Below are positions 38,441 through 45,276 of a stretch of DNA of 45,276 nucleotides, one piece after another. Made by a program: the position numbers and the translations under genes. The stretch lies in NCBI GenBank assembly GCA_902800015.1, contig CADCCU010000007.1:1-45276 (forward strand), given 5' to 3'. The notes beneath the pieces are model-generated. The model was not told where the DNA came from. It searched no databases and was given only the letters and a program-made list of their open reading frames with translations. Numbering within the stretch: the stretch's first letter is position 1; every line of letters begins with the position of its first letter. Origin of the DNA: an uncultured Ureaplasma sp. (GTDB taxonomy: Bacteria; Bacillota_I; Bacilli_A; Mycoplasmatales; Mycoplasmoidaceae).

Positions 38441-40426
38441 TTAACCTCTAACTTTCTTTTTCTTTATAAATAAAGAATTCATTATTTTTTTAACAATATT
38501 TGCAGGTGCAAGTTCAAATTTTTTCACTACTTCTTGTGCCTTTGCACTGCAACCAAATTGATCAATACCAATTGGCAAATCAACATATTTATATCATGGA
38601 CTTGTTGCACCAAACTCAATTGAAACAATTGGCTTTTTTCCTAAAATATTATTAATATATTTTTTGTCTTGCTTATCAAATAATTCCAAGCAAGGTGCAG
38701 ATACAACACGTGAGTTAATATTTTTAGCTTTTAGTAATTCTTGTACTTTAATAGCTGTAGCAACTTCACTACCTGTAGCAATAATTGTTAATTCATAATT
38801 TTTATTAGAATTAGAAATAATGTATGCACCCTTGTCAATATCATTTGATGTAACTTCAATTTTATCAAAACCACCACGAGATGTAATAATACTTACTGGT
38901 GATATATTTGAATTTATAGCAAATTTTAATGCAGCAATACATTCAGCAACATTATATGGTCTAAAAGTATAGTGATTAGGAATTAATCTTAATGAACTAA
39001 TTTGCTCAATTGGTTGATGTGTTGGTCCATCTTCACCAACTGTGATACTATCATGACTATATACATTAATTGATGGGATGCGACCAACTGCAGCTAATCG
39101 AATTGCTGGTTTACCATAATCCATAAATGTTAAGAATGTTGATCCAATAGCTTTAATTCCGCCATGAGCTGTTAGTCCATTAACAATTCCAGTCATTGCA
39201 AATTCTCTTACACCATAATTAATTCTTTGTCCAGAATAACTTGCATCACTAAATGTAAGCATTTTATTCGAACCAATTTTTGTAGAACTGCTTACATCAG
39301 CTGATCCAACCATTAATGTAGGAATATTTTTGGTTAAAACATCTACTAACTGACCAACTATTTCTCTTGTTGCAGCATTTTGTTTAAACTGCAAATCTTT
39401 AAATCATTTAACATTAAAATTATATTTTGAGTTAATAGAATCAATGAACAAATTATATAGATTAATATCTTTTGCTTCAAGAATATTCAGTTCTTGATAA
39501 AATTTTCTCAAAAAAGAATTACTACGTTTTTTAATTACATTTGTAAAATCTGTTTCTACTGATTTTGGGATAACAAATGGAGAATAGTTATATTTCCATT
39601 CTTCCTTCATAGCTTTTACTTCTTCTTTTGTAAAAGGAGAGCCATGACAAGTATTCATGCCAGCTTTTGGTGAACCATATCCAATAATGGTATTTATTTG
39701 AATAACTGTAGGTTTTTGTGAACATTTAGCAATTCTAATTGCATTATTTATTGATGAAACATCATTGCCATTTTTAACATAAATATGATTTCATCCGCAA
39801 GAATGGAAAAATTTTCTTACATTCATGCATGTAGAATCAGCAACTTGACCATCAAGTTGAATTTTATTTGAGTCATATAATAAAATTAATTTGTTAAGTT
39901 TTAACCTACTAGCAATATTTATTGCTTCATAAGCAATACCTTCTTCCAAACATCCATCACCATGAAAACAATATGTGTAGTGGTCAATTAATGGACCATA
40001 TACATTAAATATTTTAGATAGCTTCTTTTCGGCAATTGCCATTCCAACAGCTGCAGCAATTCCTTGTCCTAAAGGACCTGATGTTATTTCAATACCAGGT
40101 ATTAAACTTGGTTCAGGATGACCGGCTGTTATTGAATTAAATTTACGAAATTTTTTTAAATCATTTAAACTTATACTTTTATAGCCTGCACATACCATAG
40201 TAGCGTATAGTAAAGAACTTACATGTCCTGCACTAACGACAAAACGATCATGATTAAAAAAATCAGGAGTATTAGGACAAATATTTAAATGATATTTAAA
40301 TAATGTATAGAAAATTGTTGCAGAACCTAATGCAATACCAGGGTGTCCTGATTGCGCTTCGGCAATTTCATCAAGCGATAAGGCTCTTAAGCAATTAATA
40401 GTCGTTTTAGAATTCGAAGTACTCAT
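38441..40426 (-). CDS. tkt: Transketolase
   Basis: 661 residues with TGA Trp codons. It moves two-carbon units between sugar phosphates using thiamine diphosphate. TPP/Mg motif HGDGCLEEGIAYEA; N-terminal QSGHPGIALGSATIFYTLFK; pyrimidine domain FRPYNVAECIAALKF and THQPIEQISSLR; C-terminal domain intact (LPIGIDQFGCSAKAQEVV). It supplies the non-oxidative pentose route alongside pgi and the deoxyribose from DeoA. Confidence 0.97.
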
Positions 40427-40464
40427 TTAGTCTCCTAATAATTAATATGTATATTATTTTATAT

Positions 40465-40470
40465 TATAAT
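40465..40470 (+). promoter_or_regulatory. -10 element of the Ald-like gene
   Basis: TATAAT 11 nt before ATG 40482; no Shine-Dalgarno. A nearly leaderless mRNA is predicted. Confidence 0.5.
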
Positions 40471-40481
40471 TACCCTACAAC

Positions 40482-41648
40482 ATGAAAATATTAATTACAT
40501 CAAATAAAAATTCAAAGCGGGTGTCATTAGTACCTAATGATGTAAACAAACTAGTTGCGAATAACATAGAAATTTACATAACAAGTAATACAACAAAATT
40601 ATGTGGTTTTTCTGATAATGATTACATTAAAGCGGGTGCACATATTGTTAATAAATTAACAGCAGAGTTCATCAAAACTATTGACATAGTTTCTTTTATT
40701 GATTTTCCTGATAATAAAGTAATTATTAACAATGCGACTCCAAATCAAATTTTTTGAGGGTTTTTGTTTTTAGTAAATAATCCTAAAAATTTATTTACAG
40801 CACTAAAAAAAGGGTTAACAACAATAGGTGTAGAAGCAATTAATGATAATGATGTTTATGAATATTTTTTACCAATGGAACAAATCAAAGCTGGAAGCGT
40901 GTTAAATCTTGCTAATAAAGCCATTGCGACATATAAAAATTCTAAACAAAGACAATCTAAAAAGAAAAATAATGAGATTGTTAACAATAATGAATTAAAA
41001 AATAATGTGTTAATCTTAAACTACTCATACTCAGGATACTATGCTGCTAAAAATGCTTTAGCTAACAAGTACAATGTTATGTATTTAGAAAAAGATAATA
41101 CATTAGCTAATGAATTAAGAGCTGATCATGATTTACAATCATTAATTATTAAAAATGGTTGTCATTTTAATGTTATTGATGCAAGTTATGATAATTTAAT
41201 TGACAAAATTAAAAATACAGACATTTTAATTACAACTAACCAATTGCCAACAACTAAAACATCAATAAGAATTACTAAAGATATGATTGATTCTATGCCT
41301 CGAGGTAGTGTATTCATTAATCTTGATGCTGAAACTGGATTTGCAAGTAATTCTGAAAAGAAACCAACAATAATTGACAAACCTTGAATTATAGATAATA
41401 ATATTAGCTATATATCTATTGAAAATATGTGTGATATGTTTCCAATAGATACATCAAGTATCATTAGCAAATTAAATACAAAAAATTTTATGGCATTAGC
41501 TAGTGATGCAGATTTTCATAAAATGTTAACAACTAACAATAAGTTTAAACATGCAATAATGACATACAAGCATTGTTTAACAAATAAAGAAATTGCAAGT
41601 AGTCTACATTTAAAATATACATTTATTGACATAATAAAAAAGATATAA
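40482..41648 (+). CDS. Alanine dehydrogenase/transhydrogenase-family protein, probable pseudoenzyme
   Basis: 388 residues with TGA Trp codons, about the length of alanine dehydrogenase. The N-terminal AlaDh/PNT pattern is kept: SKRVSLVPNDVNKLVANN, CGFSDNDYIKAGAHIV; the C-terminal block DSMPRGSVFINLDAETG is also family-like. The catalytic Lys of the usual KVKEP is Phe72 (SFIDFP), the catalytic His of YLHL is Leu95 (FWGFLFL), and the nucleotide-binding GxGxxG is NYSYSG in VLILNYSYSGYYAAKNAL. The frame is open over its whole length, so it is likely translated but without the ancestral reaction. A Lys-rich insertion precedes the Rossmann part. Confidence 0.65.
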
Positions 41649-41649
41649 T
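41644..41649 (+). promoter_or_regulatory. -10 element of rpsU
   Basis: TATAAT overlapping the stop codon of the Ald-like gene, 31 nt before ATG 41681; GGAGGTGA at 41668-41675 follows. Confidence 0.5.
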
Positions 41650-41680
41650 ATACATGTCTTAAGAATGGAGGTGAATAATA

Positions 41681-41857
41681 ATGGCAAAAGTAATCGTTAA
41701 AGATGACAATCTAAATGATGCAATGAAAAAGTTCTCACGTATTATGGTTGAAACTAAAAAAGTTGCTCGTGCTCATGAATATTATTTGCGTCCAGGTTTA
41801 AAAGCTAAAGAAAAGCAAAAAGCTGCTGCAAGATACAAAAGCAAAAGAAAATATTAA
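41681..41857 (+). CDS. rpsU: 30S ribosomal protein S21 (bS21)
   Basis: 58 residues, MAKVIVKDDNLNDAMKKFSR followed by the basic tail AAARYKSKRKY, typical of S21. A strong Shine-Dalgarno (GGAGGTGA) precedes ATG 41681. The next element downstream is the IS at 41961; the gap between them (41858-41960) holds an ACTAATAC-ATTT-GTATTAGT hairpin near 41930-41955 and nothing coding. Confidence 0.95.
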   Translation: MAKVIVKDDNLNDAMKKFSRIMVETKKVARAHEYYLRPGLKAKEKQKAAARYKSKRKY

Positions 41858-41960
41858 TTAATAAAACGAAAAAGGAGTAAAGTCTCAAAAAATTTGCTTT
41901 TTTGACTAATATTTGTGTTAACCACTAATACATTTGTATTAGTGAAACTTGAAAAATCCG

Positions 41961-42960
41961 CCTAACTTATACTAATATGAGATTAAGTTATGGTAAATTA
42001 TGGAAGAAAAAATGCAAAATTTGTGGTGATAAATTAATCAAAAAAGGCTTTGATACAGCTAATAATCAAATTTGATATTGTAAGCATTGTCATAAACATT
42101 ATGTTTTTAAAAGAAAAGATAATCATGATAGATTATGGATATATAGATACATAGATTTTCTTTCAGAAAATAAAAAAATAGAAGATTTTAATGTTAGTAA
42201 ATCAACATTTTATAGAAAGATAAGTAAATTTAGGAATACTAATATATTTTTACCAGGAAATAGGCAACAATATAATCAAGTATTTGTTGATGCTTTATGG
42301 TTGAAAAGGAAATGTTGCTATTTATTAGCAAGAACTAGTGAAAATGTAATTGGTTTTGCTAGATATGATTCCGAATGTTTTGATTCATGATTAGATTTCT
42401 TAAAGAAATTCAAAGCACCTAAATATGTTGTTTGCGATGGACAAAATGGTTTACTAAAAGCAATCAATAAAGCTTGACCTAAAACATTAGTTTAACATTG
42501 CCAATTTCATATTATTATGAATGTTAGACAAAAACTTACTAAACATCCCAAACCATTCAAGGCAAGCAGTTAAGAAAATTATCTTTAAGAATAAGCAATA
42601 TTCATTCACCATCAAGTGCAACTAGATGAGGCAATGACTTAAAGAAATTCATTGAAAATAATCTCGATTATTTGTTAACTAAATCATCTAAAAACGAAGA
42701 AGAGTGATATACACACAAAAGAGTTAAATCATATGCATTTCAGTTATTAAAAGTATATTCTTCTGGAAATTTATTTAGATGTGTATATGAGAATAATTTT
42801 CTTGAAGGTGGAATTAATTCACCTATTAGAAGATTATTAAATCTTCATCATGGGATGAAATATGAACATCAAATGCAATTAGTTGAGTTGTATTTATTTA
42901 AGCGAAGCAAACTGTATAATTTAGCTAAGTTAGGCGAACATTTTGGGACTTAACTCTAAA
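41961..42960 (+). mobile_element. Degenerate IS256-family (IS1249-like) insertion sequence
   Basis: The left end CGCCTAACTTA (41961-41971) is the reverse complement of TAAGTTAGGCG (42927-42937) at the right end. Between them lies one transposase gene that reads through the right repeat. The outer limits beyond the 11-bp core are uncertain because the ends have diverged. The right 39 bp recur alone at 32844-32882. Confidence 0.8.
41977..42953 (+). pseudogene. IS256/IS1249-type transposase, inactivated
   Basis: ATG 41977 opens a frame with a zinc ribbon (CKICGDKLIKKG... YCKHCHKHYV), a helix-turn-helix (VSKSTFYRKISKF) and the DDE core: Asp in VFVDALWLK, Asp in VVCDGQNGLLKAIN, Glu in NNFLEGGINSPIRRLL. 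A CAA-to-TAA change ends it at 42493-42495 (family expects Gln before HCQFHI), and a frameshift follows near 42560. Beyond that the rest is intact to TAA 42951-42953. Confidence 0.85.
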
Positions 42961-43819
42961 AATTGGTAAAAATCATAAAAAGAAAAAATTAAAAACCAAA
43001 TTATGGTTATTCAAATACTTTGAATATCTTACCCATTCAAAGAAAATGTCTGAGTATGGTTATCATAGATCGACATTTTGAAGGAACACTAAGATATTTA
43101 AAAATAGGAACATTTTTATTCCTGAATCAAAAGATAGACATCTTGTTATTTATCTTGATGGTTTAAGAGTCAATAAGAAAACATACTTAATAGCAAGCAA
43201 TGGTAAATATGTTATCGGTTTTTGTTTAGTTGATTATAATCATCAAACAATTGAAGAAATTTTCTTAAAAGCTTTAATGAACCTGAATATGTAGTTTGTG
43301 ATGGTCAGAATGGTTTAATTAAATCAATATGATTTAATACAAAAATTCAAAGATGCTAACCCCATGTTTGGATCAATGTTAGATAAAAACTAACTTTAGA
43401 TCCTGAAACACAAGCTGGTCAAGAATTATTAAGTTTATCTAGAGAGCTGTTAAAAATTAAATGTATTGAACACGCAAATAATTGACAATTTAAGTTCAAA
43501 ATTTGAAAGGACAAATATTATGAATTTATTAGTCAAAAAAGTGTTAATCCTGAAACTGGTGAAATTTGATTTACTATAATTTAGGAAAACTAAACTAAAC
43601 AAAACTTTATTTAGTTTTCTTGATAATTGTGAAGTAAAGAGTATGAATAATGTTCTTGAGGGTGGAATTAATTCTCCTATAAGACGCTTGTTAAATTGCC
43701 ATAGAAATACAAACTTTACTTCCCAACAAAAAATAGTTGAAATTTATTTGTTAAAAAGAAGCATGTTTTGAAACAAAATTTCTATGCTACAAAGTGAAAA
43801 TCAAAAATCTTTTGAATAA
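42961..43819 (+). pseudogene. Second, divergent IS1249-type transposase, decayed
   Basis: Same orientation and family: HRSTFWRNTKIFKNRNIFIP, VIYLDGLRVNKKTYLIASNG (first Asp), EYVVCDGQNGLIKSIWF (second Asp, in a shifted frame), a WKDKYYEF region, and NNVLEGGINSPIRRLLNCHR (Glu). Several frameshifts separate these blocks and the N-terminal zinc ribbon is missing, so it is a truncated remnant abutting the first element. It ends at TAA 43817-43819, inside the 3' end of the surface gene on the other strand. Confidence 0.8.
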
Positions 43820-45276
43820 ATTTCAATACCAATTTTTTATACAAAATCAACGTTCTACCCCAAAAAGAGCTTCACCTTTCATAATGTGTGTATATTCATA
43901 AGGACCATCACCAATAATTATATTATTAAAATCATTTTTGTTGTCTCTAATAATGATATTTTTACCATCAATTGCTTTTTGCAACTCTGTTCCATCAACA
44001 TATTCATTATCCTTTATAATGTTATGACTCCTTAGACCACCCTGAACCACATCTATATTCGTATGTAGTTGTAATTTAACATTTTTATTATAGGAACGTA
44101 TTGCAGAAATAAGGCATAAACAGATTGACATAAATACGATACAATCAATTATGATTACTGTAGTAAATCGCCAACTGACATCAACAAGAATATTATTAAC
44201 TTCATCAATTTTTTTCATGCTATTTCTAAACATTCCATATGGAGTATCTTTGTATTTATCTGGATTTTCTTCATAATCAGCTGGCTTGTTTTTACACTGT
44301 TCGTAAAATCATTTTTTTTCTTTCACCTTACTAATAGATAAATTATTAAATTCTTTTTGACATTTTTCATCCGTTTCTCCACTAGTTGATATAAAATATT
44401 TTTGATCATCGAATATTTTTTGAAAGAATTTATCACTGCCCTCTGCAGGTGTATCTCATTGTTTTTTTAAATTTTCAATTTTTTCTATCTTGTCTAAATT
44501 AATATTTAATTCATTGCATATAAGCAAACCATTTGAGATTCCTATAAGAATTAAACCAACTATAGAAATTAATATAGATAATGCCTTTTTAGTTTTTGAA
44601 CTTTCTCCATACTGTCTAAAGAGATAAAAGAATAATAGCACCGTTGCAGTAACGTTTGCAACCGTAAGGACTCCTACAGTTATGCCTATTTTTACTTTTA
44701 AATTGAAATTGTCATTTGAAGTATCACTTACATATTCGTTAGTTAATATTTTCAAAATATCCAGTGTTGTGCCGACTGAAAGATAATTACCTTTAATGTT
44801 TTTATATAAGTTATTTGAAAAACGTGCCGTTACACCAGAATCATTGTTTATTGCATTGCTAATAGCTTCTTTAGTATCTGAATTTGAAACTGTAAATGTG
44901 TTTTTAGAATTTTTGTAACTGATGATGATATTGTTGATAAGGATTTCACCTTTTTTGCCGTCTTTATTAGCATCATAATCATTTTCAGTGTAATCTAAAC
45001 TAAAATTAACATTATTAACAAAATCTATCAATTTTTGGTTAATTGTATCTTCATCATATAATGCATCTTTTATAGCATAATTAAGATTTCCAGTATTTTC
45101 TGATTGTTGTTCAGAAGAAATAGTTAAAGTGATTAAAGGTGATTGTATTTTTGTTTCCTTGTAAATAGCCAACACAGAAAAGTTATATGTACCAGCTTCA
45201 ATTTGATCTGTTCATGACACAACGCCATCATTGATTTTTATAGAGTCGGGTAAATTAGCTGTTGTTGCAGAAACTA
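43787..45276 (-). CDS. Large surface membrane protein with Ig-like domain (5' end outside window)
   Basis: 495 codons are visible, with several TGA Trp codons. The N-terminal visible part is an Ig/PKD-like repeat (LPDSIKINDGVVSWTDQIEA then GTYNFSVLAIYKE ... PLITLTISS). A hydrophilic Asn/Asp-rich region follows, then two membrane segments (GVLTVANVTATVLLFFYLF; ALSILISIVGLILIGISNGL), a charged stretch with ETDEKCQKEF, and a third segment (FTTVIIIDCIVFMSICLCLI). The last 22 residues overlap the decayed transposase on the other strand, so the original 3' end was probably lost by IS insertion. Layout resembles the protein at 3-395. Confidence 0.65.

Noticed and set aside
41930-41955. Hairpin ACTAATAC-ATTT-GTATTAGT as the rpsU terminator
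   Set aside because: It has no following T-run on either strand and lies 75 nt after rpsU beside the IS left end; its role is undecided.

Overview
The window is a low-GC chromosome segment from a mollicute (Mycoplasma-like bacterium). In-frame TGA codons occur inside conserved genes (clpB, rplA, infB, tkt, pgi, trigger factor), and the window carries a tRNA-Trp with anticodon UCA, so TGA is read as tryptophan (genetic code 4). Many genes therefore look broken under the standard code but are intact; coordinates here join those pieces. The mix of BspA-type repeat surface proteins, an [FeFe] hydrogenase, sugar and pentose enzymes and lipoproteins fits a fermentative, host-, gut- or protist-associated mollicute. 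The species cannot be fixed from the sequence alone.

Layout. 1-900: C-terminal part of a surface membrane protein and two frameshifted small genes. 1-4.5 kb: rplK-rplA with a structured leader, then clpB behind a CIRCE operator. 4.6-7.1 kb: a BspA-like surface lipoprotein put out of frame by an exact 37-bp tandem duplication, and a small coiled-coil gene whose decayed copy lies at 15.3 kb. 7.3-9.3 kb: a membrane protein overlapping an [FeFe] hydrogenase. 9.3-15.1 kb (minus strand): rpsF-ssb-rpsR-rplI-dnaB-lipoprotein-ung, then tRNA-Leu. 15.6-20.4 kb (minus): deoA, tRNA-Trp(UCA), acpP, an unknown three-gene unit, metK. 20.5-21.9 kb (plus): a small membrane protein and rplU-prp-rpmA. 22.1-27.2 kb (minus): pgi and a block with a FolT-like ECF subunit, two unknown membrane proteins and holA. 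27.3-32.1 kb: a YwaF-like membrane protein facing rbfA-infB-nusA.

32.1-33.9 kb is an accessory island: a hexapeptide acyltransferase, a solo IS end, a NERD-domain protein, and a promoter driving two tandem 45-bp structured repeats that end in an intrinsic terminator just before the trigger-factor gene. 33.9-41.9 kb: tig, then recO, era, ybeY, a small membrane protein, engB, yneF and tkt on the minus strand, then an alanine-dehydrogenase-like pseudoenzyme and rpsU. 42-43.8 kb: two degenerate IS256/IS1249-type transposases in tandem, abutting the rewritten 3' end of a second large surface protein that runs off the window.

Most genes are housekeeping: translation, replication, ribosome assembly, chaperones, and glycolysis/pentose/SAM metabolism. 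The points of most interest are the tandem RNA element, the reversible-looking frameshift in the surface lipoprotein, the hydrogenase, the Ald-family pseudoenzyme, a terminator-like hairpin in the nusA leader, and the NERD island bounded by IS debris. Several genes have TATAAT only 8-18 nt before the start codon, which suggests that leaderless mRNAs are common.
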